Below, one piece after another: positions 37,582 through 46,748 of a DNA stretch of 64,000 nucleotides; within the stretch, counting starts at the first letter, position 1, and every line of letters starts with the position of its first letter. The stretch comes from CAMFLJ01 sp963702555 (GTDB taxonomy: Bacteria > Actinomycetota > Acidimicrobiia > Acidimicrobiales > Acidimicrobilacustridaceae): contig CAVPCW010000011.1 of NCBI GenBank assembly GCA_963702555.1, positions 806,001 to 870,000 on the forward strand, written 5' to 3'. A program made the translations under genes and the position numbers. Below the pieces are notes generated by a model. That model worked only from the letters and a program-made list of their open reading frames with translations. It was not told where the DNA came from and ran no database searches.

Positions 37582-37650
37582 TGTGGGGTGTGCGGCGGGA
37601 AGCGGTCCTGTCACACCGGCCCAGGGCCGACGAACCATCAGGAGACGACG

Positions 37651-38010
37651 ATGGAGTACATGCTGATCTTCACCGAGGACGACGAGGCCTTCGCAGCGAG
37701 GACCGACGAGCGGGCGCCGGAGTACTGGGCCGAGTGGTCGGCCTACCTCGCCGAGCTCGGGGCCAGCGGCATGGTGACCTACGGGGCGGGTCTCGAGCCC
37801 CCGAGCACCTCGACGACGGTGCGGGTGCGCGACGGCGTGCGCACCGTCCAGGACGGGCCCTTCGCCGAGTCGAAGGAGAACCTGGGTGGCTTCTTCGTGA
37901 TCGACGTGCCCGACCTCGACGCCGCCCTCGAGTGGGCGGCCAAGAGCCCGGCGGCCCGCTACGGCAGCGCCGAGATCCGGCCGGTCATGCCCGGCCCGTC
38001 CGCCGACTGA
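37651..38010 (+). CDS. YCII/DGPF-domain protein
   Basis: 119-aa protein of the YCII-related family, a dimeric alpha+beta fold. The start MEYMLIFTEDD and the motif VQDGPFAESKENLGGFFVID contain the DGPF element that names the subgroup. Such proteins are the usual genomic partners and targets of ECF42 sigma factors; their activity is not established. ATG 37651 has caggagac 8 nt upstream. The sigma gene begins 5 nt after its stop. Confidence 0.9.
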   Translation: MEYMLIFTEDDEAFAARTDERAPEYWAEWSAYLAELGASGMVTYGAGLEPPSTSTTVRVRDGVRTVQDGPFAESKENLGGFFVIDVPDLDAALEWAAKSPAARYGSAEIRPVMPGPSAD

Positions 38011-38015
38011 GCCCC

Positions 38016-39245
38016 GTGGCACCCGACGTCGACGAGGCGGTGGAGGCGGTCGTGCGCGAGTCGTACGGCCGTCTCCTCGCCTACCTGGCGTCGACCACCT
38101 CCGACATCGCCGCCGCCGAGGATGCGTTGGCCGACGCCTTCGAGGCGGCGTTGCGGACCTGGCCCGAGCGAGGTATGCCCGACCGGCCGGAGAGCTGGAT
38201 GCTCACCACGGCCCGACGGTCGGTCATCGGCTCGGGCCGGCGCCGTGACACCGCCCAGCGCGCCCTGGTGAGCCTGGCCGTGCTCGCCGACGAGCGGGCC
38301 CAGCCAGCCGAGCAGTTGGTGGTGCCGGACAAGCGGCTCGAGCTGCTCTTCGCCTGTGCCCATCCGGCGATCGACCCCTCGGTGCACTCGCCCCTCATGC
38401 TGCAGTCGGTGATGGGACTCGACGCCGTCCGCATCGGCGCCGCGTTCCTCGTGGCCCCGGCCACGCTCGGTCAACAGCTGGTGCGGGCGAAGCGGAAGAT
38501 CAAGGTGGCCGGCATCCCGTTCCGGGTGCCCGAACGAGACGAGCTGCCCGAGCGGGCCGCGGCGGTCTTCGACGCCGTGTACGCCGCGTACGGCACGGGC
38601 TGGGACGACCTCGAGGCCGACCGGCGACGGAAGGTGGGGTTGGTGGGGGAGTCGCTCCGCCTGGCCGAGCTCCTCTGCGAGCTGGTGCCGGACGATCCCG
38701 AGGCCCACGGCCTCGCCGCGCTGCTGTGGCACACGGAAGCCCGCAGTACCGCTCGCCGCGACCCCACGGGTGCCTTCGTCCCTCTGAGTCGACAGGACCC
38801 GGCGTCGTGGTCGATCGTGGCGATCGAGCGCGGTGACCGCCATCTCATGGCCGCGGCCGCGCTGCGGCGGCCCGGTCCCTACCAGGTGCAGGCCGCCATC
38901 CAGGCGGTGCACAACCGGCGCCGGTCGACGGGGGTCACCGACTGGCCGATCATCGTCAGCCTCTACGGCACGCTGCTGGCCATGCGCCCGAGCGTCGGTG
39001 CCGGCGTGGCCCGGGCCGCCGCGGTCCTCGAGGCCGAGGGGCCCGAGGCCTCGCTGGCCGCGCTCGACGGTCTCGACCGTTCGTCGGTCGCCGGCTACCA
39101 GCCCTACTGGGCGGTGCGGATGGAGGCGCTGCTGCGGTCGGGCGCGTCCGGCGAGGAGCTGTCGGCGGCCTACGCCAGGGCGGTGGAGCTCGCCGCCGAC
39201 CCGTCGGTGCAGGAGCACCTGCGCCGACGGATCAGCGACGGCTGA
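38016..39245 (+). CDS. ECF42-type RNA polymerase sigma factor with C-terminal TPR domain
   Basis: 409-aa sigma factor, more than twice the usual ECF length. Residues 1-170 carry sigma2 (EAVVRESYGRLLAYLASTT, DALADAFEAALRTWPERG) and sigma4; the rest is a helical TPR-like extension (RAAAVFDAVYAAYGTGWDD, QAAIQAVHNRR, GYQPYWAVRMEALLRSG). The ECF42 group lacks an anti-sigma factor, and the C-terminal extension is thought to control activity. Pairing with a DGPF gene is typical. GTG 38016 is the only sensible start. Confidence 0.92.
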   Translation: MAPDVDEAVEAVVRESYGRLLAYLASTTSDIAAAEDALADAFEAALRTWPERGMPDRPESWMLTTARRSVIGSGRRRDTAQRALVSLAVLADERAQPAEQLVVPDKRLELLFACAHPAIDPSVHSPLMLQSVMGLDAVRIGAAFLVAPATLGQQLVRAKRKIKVAGIPFRVPERDELPERAAAVFDAVYAAYGTGWDDLEADRRRKVGLVGESLRLAELLCELVPDDPEAHGLAALLWHTEARSTARRDPTGAFVPLSRQDPASWSIVAIERGDRHLMAAAALRRPGPYQVQAAIQAVHNRRRSTGVTDWPIIVSLYGTLLAMRPSVGAGVARAAAVLEAEGPEASLAALDGLDRSSVAGYQPYWAVRMEALLRSGASGEELSAAYARAVELAADPSVQEHLRRRISDG

Positions 39246-39342
39246 GCGACGAGGGGGGACGACGGCACCCTGCCGGGAGGTGAACGCCGATCGGTCGTCG
39301 GTTGCGCTGTCGGGAGGCTGCGGGGCCTGGCACGCTGAGGGC

Positions 39343-39777
39343 ATGGAGATCGTGGGCTTCGAGGAGGTGCGCGACGCAGTGCTCGGGTCGCTCGCCCCTG
39401 AGCTGGGCCCGGCGGGCTCGTCGGCCCACCGCCATGGCCTCAAGGTGTGGTTCGCGGAGTCGAAGCGGGAGCACTACGAGGCGCAGGTCGTCAAGGTCGA
39501 GGGTGAGGCCGTGCTGGAGATCGGCTTCCATGCCGAGCACCCGAAGGCGTCCGAGAACGACGCGGCGGTCGCCCTGCTGGCCGCCTCGGAGGCGCGCTGG
39601 CGATCGAGGCTCGGGGACGACGCCGTGCTGGGACCGTTCCTCGGGCGGGCGGGGTGGACGCGCGTGTCCGAGACGTGGCCCCCGCCCCGCTTCGAGGACA
39701 TCGACGAGGTGATCGAGATCGCCGCCCGGCTCGTCGACTACATCGATGCCCTCGAGCCCGTCCGACGAGCTCCGTGA
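39343..39777 (+). CDS. Hypothetical protein
   Basis: 144-aa soluble protein with no family I recognise. It reads as a mixed alpha/beta domain (HGLKVWFAESKREHYEAQVV, AVLEIGFHAEHPKASENDAA) with a Trp/Pro-rich stretch near residue 110 and a C-terminal helix. Clean codon usage and an uninterrupted frame support a real gene. The ATG is 6 nt after a weak -10-like CACGCT. It is convergent with the VWA gene, 4 nt away. Confidence 0.7.
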   Translation: MEIVGFEEVRDAVLGSLAPELGPAGSSAHRHGLKVWFAESKREHYEAQVVKVEGEAVLEIGFHAEHPKASENDAAVALLAASEARWRSRLGDDAVLGPFLGRAGWTRVSETWPPPRFEDIDEVIEIAARLVDYIDALEPVRRAP

Positions 39778-39781
39778 ACGA

Positions 39782-40744
39782 CTAGGGGATGCGGTTCGAC
39801 CAGGCCAGGGCGAACCCGGCGGAGAGGACGAAGCCGAGCATGGCGGCGGCGACGAACCACTCGGTGATGTCGGAGTCGACCGTGTCGTACCCGATCGACG
39901 AACCGATCGAGGCGTAGACGTCGGCCAGCTGGCCCTGGGTGGCGGCCTCGTAGGACTGGCCGCCGGTCTCGGTGGCGATGGCCGCCAGCGACTTGGCGTC
40001 GACCGGGACCCGCACGACCTCGCCGGTGTCGCCGATCACGACGGTGCCGTTCTCGGTGCCGAAGGCGATGGTGGAGACCGGGACGGCCTCTTCCTTGGCG
40101 CGGGCGGCGGCGTCTTCGTTGGCGACACCCATGGTGGTCGTGCCGTCGGACATCACGACGATGGCGGCGGGCACGACCGAGCCGTCGGGGGCCGGGGGAA
40201 CGGTGCCGAGGGCGTCGAGGCTGGTGTCGATGGCCGAGCCGATGGCGGTGCCCTCACCGAGTTGGAGGTTGGCGATGGCGTCGGCCACGGCCTTGCGGTC
40301 GGTGGTGGGGGCGACCTCGAGCGAGGAGGTGCCGGAGAAGCTGACCAGGCCCACGTTGACCTCGGCCGGCACGTCGTCGAGGAACGACGTGGCCGCGGCC
40401 TTGGCCGCGGAGATGCGGTCGGGCTTCACATCGGTGGCCTCCATCGACAGCGAGACGTCGATGGCCATGACCACGGTGGCCCGCTCACGCGGCACCTTGA
40501 CCTCGTGGGTGGGCTGGGCGAAGGCGAGCACGAGCACACCGAGGGCGAGCAGCTGCACGGCGGCGGTGAGGTGACGGCGCCAACCCGGGCGCTTGGGGGC
40601 CACCGACTCGAGCAGGTCGAGGTTGGTGAAGCGCACCGCGTAGCTCGAGCGCCGGCGCTGGAACACGACGTAGACGACGGCCAGCGCGACGACCACGAAC
40701 AGCAGCAGGAGCCGCCAGGGGGAGAGGAACGCCAGGCCACTCAT
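39782..40744 (-). CDS. VWA-domain membrane protein (BatA-like)
   Basis: 320-aa protein with two N-terminal membrane helices (WRLLLLFVVVALAVVYVVF and LTAAVQLLALGVLVLAFA), a von Willebrand A domain with an intact MIDAS (MAIDVSLSMEATD, then a Thr in the second loop and MSDGTTT), and a C-terminal membrane helix. It is the last gene of the moxR-DUF58-VWA operon, a module thought to chaperone or assemble metal- or stress-related complexes. ATG overlaps the DUF58 stop. Only one VWA gene is present; the BatB/C/D genes of longer operons are absent. Confidence 0.88.
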   Translation of the reverse strand: MSGLAFLSPWRLLLLFVVVALAVVYVVFQRRRSSYAVRFTNLDLLESVAPKRPGWRRHLTAAVQLLALGVLVLAFAQPTHEVKVPRERATVVMAIDVSLSMEATDVKPDRISAAKAAATSFLDDVPAEVNVGLVSFSGTSSLEVAPTTDRKAVADAIANLQLGEGTAIGSAIDTSLDALGTVPPAPDGSVVPAAIVVMSDGTTTMGVANEDAAARAKEEAVPVSTIAFGTENGTVVIGDTGEVVRVPVDAKSLAAIATETGGQSYEAATQGQLADVYASIGSSIGYDTVDSDITEWFVAAAMLGFVLSAGFALAWSNRIP

Positions 40745-41743
40745 CGGGCGACCCCCGCGTGCATGGTGGCGCCAGGGATGGCGTCGACCGGTCCGCTGCC
40801 GTGGGCGGCGGAGCGCGAGAGGGCGTCGACACGGTCGCGGCGACGGCCGACGAAGCGGGCCAGGTCGAGCAGCCAGTCGCGGTCGGTGCGCAGCTGGAGG
40901 TGGTCGGCGCCGCTGCCGCGGATCTGGGACGGCGATTGCGGCCCGCTGCTCGGCGGCCGCGGCGGCGTAGCGCTCACGGAGCTTGCGATCGCCGGTGGCG
41001 ACCTCGAGCTCGGCGCCGGACTCTGTGTCGTGCAGCACGAGCATGCCGACGTCGGGGAGGGCCAGTTCGACGGGGTCGACGACCTCGATGCAGAGCACGT
41101 CGTGGCGCAGGGCCAGGGTGCGCAGTGCCGGAGCCCACGGGCCCGGGTCGAGGAAGTCGGAGATGACGACGACCAGGCCGCGGCGCGTGGCGATGCCGGC
41201 GATGCGGCGCAGACCGGTGGTGAGCTCGGTGCGGCCGTCGCCCGGGTTCGAGAGGGCGGTGAGGACCTGGCGCAGCAGGGCCTGGAGGTGCACCCGGCCG
41301 GAGCGGGCGGGGATGGGGGCGGAGGCGCCGGTGGGGCCGACGGTCATGGCGCCGACGCGGTTGCCGGTTCGGGCGGTGAGGAACCCGGTGGCGGCGACCG
41401 CCGCCAAGGCGAGATCGCGCTTCTCGCAGTCGGCGGTGCCGAAGGCGAGGCTGGCCGACGCGTCGACGAGCATCCAGGTCTCGAGCTCACGGTCGGCGAC
41501 GGTGTCGCGGACGTGGGTCTCACGCAGGCGGGCGGTGACGTTCCAGTCGATGCGGCGCACGTCGTCGCCCGGCTGGTAGGCGCGGATGTCGCCGGGCTCG
41601 CTGCCGTGGCCGGGGGTGAGGCCGCGGTGGTCGCCCTGGAGCAGGCCGTCGAGGCGGCGGGTGACCGACAGCTCGAGGCGGCGCAGCACCTCGGCGGCGG
41701 GGGTGCCGCTGATGGCCGGGGCCTCCGGCGTGCGGGCGCTCAC
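40741..41743 (-). CDS. DUF58 domain protein, one frameshift
   Basis: About 333-aa cytosolic protein with the DUF58 hallmark DDVRRIDWNVTARL and a degenerate VWA-like fold (LETWMLVDASASLAFG). It couples MoxR ATPases to VWA partners in this common operon. GTG 41743 overlaps the moxR stop. One extra base near 40930 separates AEQRAAIA from SQIRGSGADHLQLRTD; without repair the last 65 residues and the ATGA overlap with the VWA gene would be lost. Confidence 0.88.
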
Positions 41744-42768
41744 CAGCCCGCGGCCGCGGTCGGGTCCTGCGAGGGGGCGACGACCGGGGCGTGGACGGTG
41801 GAGAGCAGGCGGGCGAGCAGCTGCTCGACCGACAGGCCCTGGGCCAGTGCCTCGTAGGAGGGCACCAGGCGGTGGCGCAGCACGTCGGGGGCGACGTCGA
41901 AGACGTCCTGGGGGAGGACGTAGCTGCGGCCCCGCATGAGGGCGAGGGCGCGACCGCCGGCGACGAGGCCGAGGGTGGCGCGGGGGCTGGCGCCCCACGA
42001 GACGAGCTCGGCCAGCTCGGGCAGGCCGTGGGCGGCGGGCTCGCGGGTGGCGAGCACCAGGCGCACCGCGTAGTCGGCGACGGCGGGGGCGACGTGCACC
42101 GCGTCGGCGGCCTCCTGGAGGCGGACGAGGTCGTCGAGTGACAGCACCTGCGACGCACGGGGGGCCTTGCCGCCCATGCGGGCGACGATCTGGGCCTCCT
42201 CGGCGGCGGTCGGGTAGCCGACGACGACCTTCATGAGGAAGCGGTCGCGCTGGGCCTCGGGGAGGGGGTAGACGCCCTCGCTCTCGATGGGGTTCTGGGT
42301 GGCCAGCACGAGGAAGGGCTCGGGCACCTTGCGGGTGGTGCCGGCGATGGAGACCTGGTGCTCGGCCATGACCTCGAGCAGCGCGGACTGGACCTTCGCC
42401 GGCGCCCGGTTGATCTCGTCGGCGAGGACGATGTTGGCGAACACCGGGCCCCACTCGATGTCGAAGCTCTCGGTCGAGCTGCGGAAGATGCGGGTGCCGA
42501 CGAGGTCGGCGGGGAGCAGGTCGGGGGTGAACTGCAGGCGGTTGAACGTGCCGCCGATGACGGTGGCGAGGGTCTCGACGGCGAGGGTCTTGGCCAGGCC
42601 GGGGACACCTTCGAGGAGCACGTGGCCCCGGGCGAGCAGGCCGACGAAGAGGCGCTCGATGGCCCGGTCCTGGCCGACGATGACCTTCTTGACCTCGAAG
42701 AGCGCCTGCTCGAGCAGGGCGGCCTCGGCCGTGCGATCGGCGGGGGCGGCGCCGGGCTGGAGGGACAT
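41740..42768 (-). CDS. MoxR-family AAA+ ATPase
   Basis: 342-aa AAA+ chaperone-type ATPase. Walker A is LLEGVPGLAKTLAVE, Walker B is IVLADEINRAPAK, sensor 1 is LVLATQNPIESEG, and the arginine-finger region is LPEAQRDRFLMK. ATG 42768 is preferred because gaggag lies 7-12 nt upstream; an earlier ATG at 42819 lacks a ribosome site. A -10 TATCGT (42857-42852) precedes it. It is divergent from the two-component regulator gene, which suggests shared stress control. Confidence 0.92.
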   Translation of the reverse strand: MSLQPGAAPADRTAEAALLEQALFEVKKVIVGQDRAIERLFVGLLARGHVLLEGVPGLAKTLAVETLATVIGGTFNRLQFTPDLLPADLVGTRIFRSSTESFDIEWGPVFANIVLADEINRAPAKVQSALLEVMAEHQVSIAGTTRKVPEPFLVLATQNPIESEGVYPLPEAQRDRFLMKVVVGYPTAAEEAQIVARMGGKAPRASQVLSLDDLVRLQEAADAVHVAPAVADYAVRLVLATREPAAHGLPELAELVSWGASPRATLGLVAGGRALALMRGRSYVLPQDVFDVAPDVLRHRLVPSYEALAQGLSVEQLLARLLSTVHAPVVAPSQDPTAAAGW

Positions 42769-42851
42769 GCGGTTCTCCTCGGAGGGCGGCACGGGTCGGG
42801 GCGTGGCGGTGGCGGTCATGGGCGTGACCAGACCACGACCGACCGAAGGTC

Positions 42852-42857
42852 ACGATA
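42852..42857 (-). promoter_or_regulatory. Putative -10 of the moxR operon (TATCGT)
   Basis: TATCGT on the minus strand lies about 83 nt before the preferred moxR start, in the 42769-42944 divergent promoter region. Confidence 0.4.
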
Positions 42858-42930
42858 AAGGCAGTCCGGGTGGTCGGCGCCGGGGGTGGTCGGCGCTGGG
42901 GGGCGTCGCCGGTGGCGGCCCGTCGGCAGG

Positions 42931-42936
42931 TACCGT
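42931..42936 (+). promoter_or_regulatory. Leaderless-type -10 of the response-regulator gene (TACCGT)
   Basis: TACCGT ends 8 nt before GTG 42945, with no ribosome-binding sequence between. Confidence 0.5.
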
Positions 42937-42944
42937 TCCGCGCC

Positions 42945-43622
42945 GTGCGAGTGCTCGTGGTCGATGACGAGGTGGAGCTGGCCGAGGCGGTGGCCCGGGG
43001 CCTGCGGCGTGAGGGCTACGCGGTCGACGTCGCCCACGACGGCGACGAGGCGCTCACCAAGGCCTACGTGAACGGCTACGACCTGCTGTGCCTCGACATC
43101 ACCATGCCCGGCATCGACGGCCGTGAGGTGTGCCGCCGCATCCGGGCGACCGACCTCGACCCCCAGCCGCGGGTGCTGATGCTCACGGCGCGCGACAGCC
43201 TCGACGACCGCGTGGCCGGGCTCGACGACGGCGCCGACGACTACCTCGTCAAGCCGTTCGCCTTCCCCGAACTGCTGGCCCGGGTGCGCTCGTTGCTGCG
43301 CCGGGACACCAGCGCGGCGTCGTCGGTGTTCCAGGTGGGGGAGGTCGTGCTCGACGATGCCCGCCACGAGGCCCGCCGCGGCGACCGCCGCCTCGACCTC
43401 ACCGCCAAGGAGTTCGCCCTCCTGCGCTACTTCATGACCCGGCCCGGCGAGGTGCTCTCCCAGGAGACCCTGCTGGAGCACGTCTGGGACGAGCACGCCG
43501 ACCCGTTCACCAACACGGTGCGGGTCACGGTCGGCACCCTGCGCCGCAAGCTCGCCATCGACGACGAGGAGCCGCTCATCGAGACCGTCATCGGTCGCGG
43601 CTACCGGTTGTTGGCGCCATGA
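42945..43622 (+). CDS. OmpR/MprA-like response regulator
   Basis: 225-aa DNA-binding response regulator. The receiver domain shows the acidic pocket VVDDE, phospho-acceptor Asp in LLCLDITMPG, and KPFAFPELLARV; the winged helix follows (LTAKEFALLRYFMTRPGEVL, RVTVGTLRRKL). The order regulator, HAMP kinase, HtrA protease matches mprA-mprB-pepD of mycobacteria, an envelope-stress circuit. The stop overlaps the kinase ATG. Confidence 0.93.
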   Translation: MRVLVVDDEVELAEAVARGLRREGYAVDVAHDGDEALTKAYVNGYDLLCLDITMPGIDGREVCRRIRATDLDPQPRVLMLTARDSLDDRVAGLDDGADDYLVKPFAFPELLARVRSLLRRDTSAASSVFQVGEVVLDDARHEARRGDRRLDLTAKEFALLRYFMTRPGEVLSQETLLEHVWDEHADPFTNTVRVTVGTLRRKLAIDDEEPLIETVIGRGYRLLAP

Positions 43623-44929
43623 CCGCGTCGTGGACGCCGGACGAGGGCCGTGAGCCCCGCACCGGTGAGCTCCCGGTGATCACCCCCGGGTCAGCGGCGC
43701 CGAAGGCGGAGGTCCACACCCGCCTGCACTCGCGCGGCCAGCGCCTCGCCGAGCGGTTGCCGGCCTGGCTCGGCTCCATCCGCTTCCGGCTCACGGTCGT
43801 GTACTCGACCGTCGTGTTCGGCCTCGCCGCGCTCGTCGTCGCCGGCATCTACATCGGCCTCAACCACGCCCTCCAGAACCAGACCGTCGGCACCGTCTAC
43901 AGCACGCCCAACGGCGACGTGTTCGTGCAGACCACGCTGGCCCAGATCGTCCAGAGCAGGGCCAACGAGCGAGCCCTCGAGACGCTCCGGGCCTATTCGT
44001 TCAGCGCGCTCCTGGCCCTGTTCTTCGTCAGCCTGATCGTGGGCTGGCTGGTCAGCGGGCGCATGCTGCGGCCCATCGGCCAGATCACCGAGGCGGTCCG
44101 CAAGATCCAGGCGAGCGACCTCACCAAGCGCATCAACCTGGGCGGGCCCGACGACGAGCTGAAGCGACTGGCCGACACCTTCGACTCCATGCTCGGGCGC
44201 GTCGACGACGCCTTCGAGAGCCAGCGCCAGTTCATCCACGAGGCCAGCCACGAGCTGCGCAACCCGCTGGCGGTGATCCGCACCAACCTCGAGGTCACCC
44301 TCTCCGACCCCGACGCCTCGGCCGAGGACCTGCGCCACACCGCCGAGGTCGTCGAGCGCTCCACCGAGCGCATGGCCCGCCTCGTCGACGACCTGCTCGT
44401 CTACGCCCGCAAGGGCACCCTCTCCATGGAGCGCGAGCCGGTCGACGTCGGGCTCCTCATCTCCGATGCGGCCGCCGAGTTCGCGGCCCCGGCCGAAGCC
44501 GCCGGCCAGTTCGTCGAACGTGAGGCGCCCGAGGGCCTGTGGGTGCTCGGCGACCGCCTCGCCCTGCGCCAGGCCCTGGCCAACCTCCTGGCCAACGCCG
44601 TGCGCATCGCCCCGTCGGGCACAGCCATCCGGGTGCGGGCCGGCCGGGAGGGGCCCTGGGTCTGGATGGCGGTCGAGGACCACGGTCCCGGCATCGCCCC
44701 CGACGACCACGACCGGGTGTTCCAGCGCTTCTGGCGCGGCGACCCCGCCGAGAGCCGGGCCCAGGGCCGTAGCGGCCTCGGGCTCACCATCGTGCGCCAG
44801 ATCGCCGAGGCCCACGGCGGCGAGGTGAAGCTCGCCAGCGAGCTCGGCCACGGCGCGGCCTTCGCCCTCTGGATCCCCGCGCTGCCCGCGCCGGTGCCGT
44901 CCGAGCCCGTGGCGGTCGACCAGGCCTGA
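43619..44929 (+). CDS. MprB-like sensor histidine kinase
   Basis: 436-aa membrane kinase. Two membrane helices (about residues 60-82 and 131-150) flank a short extracytoplasmic sensor of about 45 residues; then come HAMP (GRMLRPIGQITEAVRKI), the HisKA dimer with phospho-His in EASHELRNPLAVIRTNLEV, and the ATPase motifs LANLLANAVRIAP (N box), DHGPGIAPDD (G1) and GRSGLGLTIV (G2). The small sensor loop suits membrane-stress sensing. ATG 43619 overlaps the regulator stop. Confidence 0.93.
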   Translation: MTASWTPDEGREPRTGELPVITPGSAAPKAEVHTRLHSRGQRLAERLPAWLGSIRFRLTVVYSTVVFGLAALVVAGIYIGLNHALQNQTVGTVYSTPNGDVFVQTTLAQIVQSRANERALETLRAYSFSALLALFFVSLIVGWLVSGRMLRPIGQITEAVRKIQASDLTKRINLGGPDDELKRLADTFDSMLGRVDDAFESQRQFIHEASHELRNPLAVIRTNLEVTLSDPDASAEDLRHTAEVVERSTERMARLVDDLLVYARKGTLSMEREPVDVGLLISDAAAEFAAPAEAAGQFVEREAPEGLWVLGDRLALRQALANLLANAVRIAPSGTAIRVRAGREGPWVWMAVEDHGPGIAPDDHDRVFQRFWRGDPAESRAQGRSGLGLTIVRQIAEAHGGEVKLASELGHGAAFALWIPALPAPVPSEPVAVDQA

Positions 44930-45091
44930 GGCCCCACGGGGGCGAGGGATCCCGATTTCGGGCCCTCCGGTGTGCTTTCGTCGCGCTTTCGCGTCGTCGC
45001 CGTACCGTGCGTCCCGAGGACCGGGCACCGCCTCGCCCGTCCACCGCCTCGCCCCCCGCCCCCGAGCACCGATCCAGGAGCACGACCGCCC

Positions 45092-46564
45092 ATGAGCTGG
45101 GACCACGAGCCGCCCACCACCCCGCCGCAGTCCGGTGAGCCCACGAGCCCGTTCTCGCCGCCCGAGGCCGCCCCCGCCGCCCCGGTCGAGCCGCCCGAGG
45201 CCGACCGGTTCGAGGCACCGACGGTCGAGGCCACCAGCCCGTTCCAGCCGGCTCCCACCGCCGAGGTGCCGCCGCCCCCGCCGCCCATCCCGCCGGTGCA
45301 GGCCCCGTTCGCCCCGCCGTCGTCGGCTCCGGTCGAGCCGGTGGCCACCGCTCCGAGCGCGCCGGCCCCGGCGCCGGTCCCGGCCGACCCCTGGGGTGGG
45401 CCCGTCCCGCCCATGGCCCCGGTGCCGCCCGGTGGGGGCCTTCCCCCCACGGCCGGTTCGCCGTGGGGCGGTGCCCCCACACCGCCGCCGCTCCCGCCCG
45501 TCGCCGCCGAGGTCCGCAAGCCCCACCGGGCGCTGAAGGTCATGGCCGGCGTGGTCGTCGTGGCCGGCCTGTTCGGCATCGGCTTCGGTGTCCGCTCCGC
45601 TCTCGACGAGAACTCGACGACGGTGGTGCAGGGCGCCTCCGAGGTCGCCCTCCCCACCGTCACCATCGACCCCGGCTCGGAGCCGGTCGCCGCGGTGGCC
45701 CAGCTCGTCAGCCCGTCGGTCGTGCAGATCGAGACCGCCGACGGCCTGGGTTCGGGCGTGGTCTACGAGCCCGGCCTGATCATGACCAACGCCCACGTGG
45801 TCGGCACCGACACCGCGGTGACGGTGCGCACCGCCGACGGCAACGCCCTCGACGGTGAGGTGCTGGGCACCGACACCGGCACCGACATCGCCGTCGTCCG
45901 GGTCGACGGCCTCGACGCCCCCGTCGCCAACCTCGCCCTCGACTCCAAGCCGGCCGTCGGCCAGATCGCGGTGGCCGTGGGCAGCCCCTACGGCCTCGAC
46001 CAGACCGTCACCTCCGGCATCGTGTCCGCCGTCAACCGCCCGGTGCCCAACGAGAAGGAGGTCGTGGTCAACATGATCCAGACCGACGCCTCCATCAACC
46101 CCGGCAACTCGGGTGGGGCGCTCGCCAACCGCGACGGCCGCATCATCGGCATCAACACCGCCATCTTCAGCGAGACCGGTGAGAACACCGGCATCGGGTT
46201 CGCCATCCCGATCGCCACCGCCAAGAAGGCCGCCGACCAGCTCGTCAGCGGCCAGTCGGTCGCCAAGGCCGGGCTCGGCCTCAGCGGGCCGAGTGCCACC
46301 CCCAACGGCGACGCCGGTGCCTACGTCCAGAGCGTCACCGAGGGCGGCGCCGCCGCCAAGGCGGGGATCCAGGACGGCGACCTGATCGTGAGCGTCGACG
46401 GCACCCCGATCCGGGGCTTCGACGAGCTGCGCGGCCTCATCAGCTCCCACAGCCCGGGCGAGACCGTCACCGTCACCGTCGTGCGCGACGGCGAGCGCAT
46501 CGACATCGAGGTCACCCTCGGCACGCTGAGCAGTTCCGCCAGCACGCCGACCACGGTGAACTGA
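45092..46564 (+). CDS. HtrA/PepD-like serine protease with PDZ domain
   Basis: 490-aa membrane-anchored envelope protease. The first 140 residues are a Pro/Ala-rich cytoplasmic tail; one helix (KVMAGVVVVAGLFGIGFGV) anchors it; the protease domain has the triad His (TNAHVVG), Asp (TGTDIAVVRVDG) and Ser (NPGNSGGALAN); a C-terminal PDZ domain follows (AAAKAGIQDGDLIVSVDGTP). ATG 45092 has aggag 11 nt upstream, and a -10 TACCGT at 45003-45008 gives it its own leader. Likely quality-control output of the adjacent two-component system. Confidence 0.93.
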   Translation: MSWDHEPPTTPPQSGEPTSPFSPPEAAPAAPVEPPEADRFEAPTVEATSPFQPAPTAEVPPPPPPIPPVQAPFAPPSSAPVEPVATAPSAPAPAPVPADPWGGPVPPMAPVPPGGGLPPTAGSPWGGAPTPPPLPPVAAEVRKPHRALKVMAGVVVVAGLFGIGFGVRSALDENSTTVVQGASEVALPTVTIDPGSEPVAAVAQLVSPSVVQIETADGLGSGVVYEPGLIMTNAHVVGTDTAVTVRTADGNALDGEVLGTDTGTDIAVVRVDGLDAPVANLALDSKPAVGQIAVAVGSPYGLDQTVTSGIVSAVNRPVPNEKEVVVNMIQTDASINPGNSGGALANRDGRIIGINTAIFSETGENTGIGFAIPIATAKKAADQLVSGQSVAKAGLGLSGPSATPNGDAGAYVQSVTEGGAAAKAGIQDGDLIVSVDGTPIRGFDELRGLISSHSPGETVTVTVVRDGERIDIEVTLGTLSSSASTPTTVN

Positions 46565-46608
46565 CCGAGGCCGACATCTCGGGCCGGGTCTCCCGTTCCC
46601 GGCCCGAC

Positions 46609-46647
46609 GACGAGGGAGGGGCGCCAGCCGACGGCCCCTCCCTCGTC
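46609..46647 (+). terminator. Strong hairpin terminator after the htrA-like gene
   Basis: A perfect 14-bp stem (46609-46622 with 46634-46647) with an 11-nt loop, 45 nt past the stop. A second G/C hairpin lies just before it at about 46580-46605. Confidence 0.7.
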
Positions 46648-46733
46648 CGCGTCCGGGCGTCGTCAGGGGTGAGACGCCGGCGTGGTGAGGCGGCGCGAGC
46701 GGGCCGCCCGGCGGCGTCGCGTGGAGGCCCCAC

Positions 46734-46739
46734 TAGGCT
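46734..46739 (+). promoter_or_regulatory. Leaderless-type -10 of the ftsY-ffh operon (TAGGCT)
   Basis: TAGGCT ends 9 nt before ATG 46749, with no Shine-Dalgarno sequence between. Confidence 0.5.
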
Positions 46740-46748
46740 GGTTCGCTC

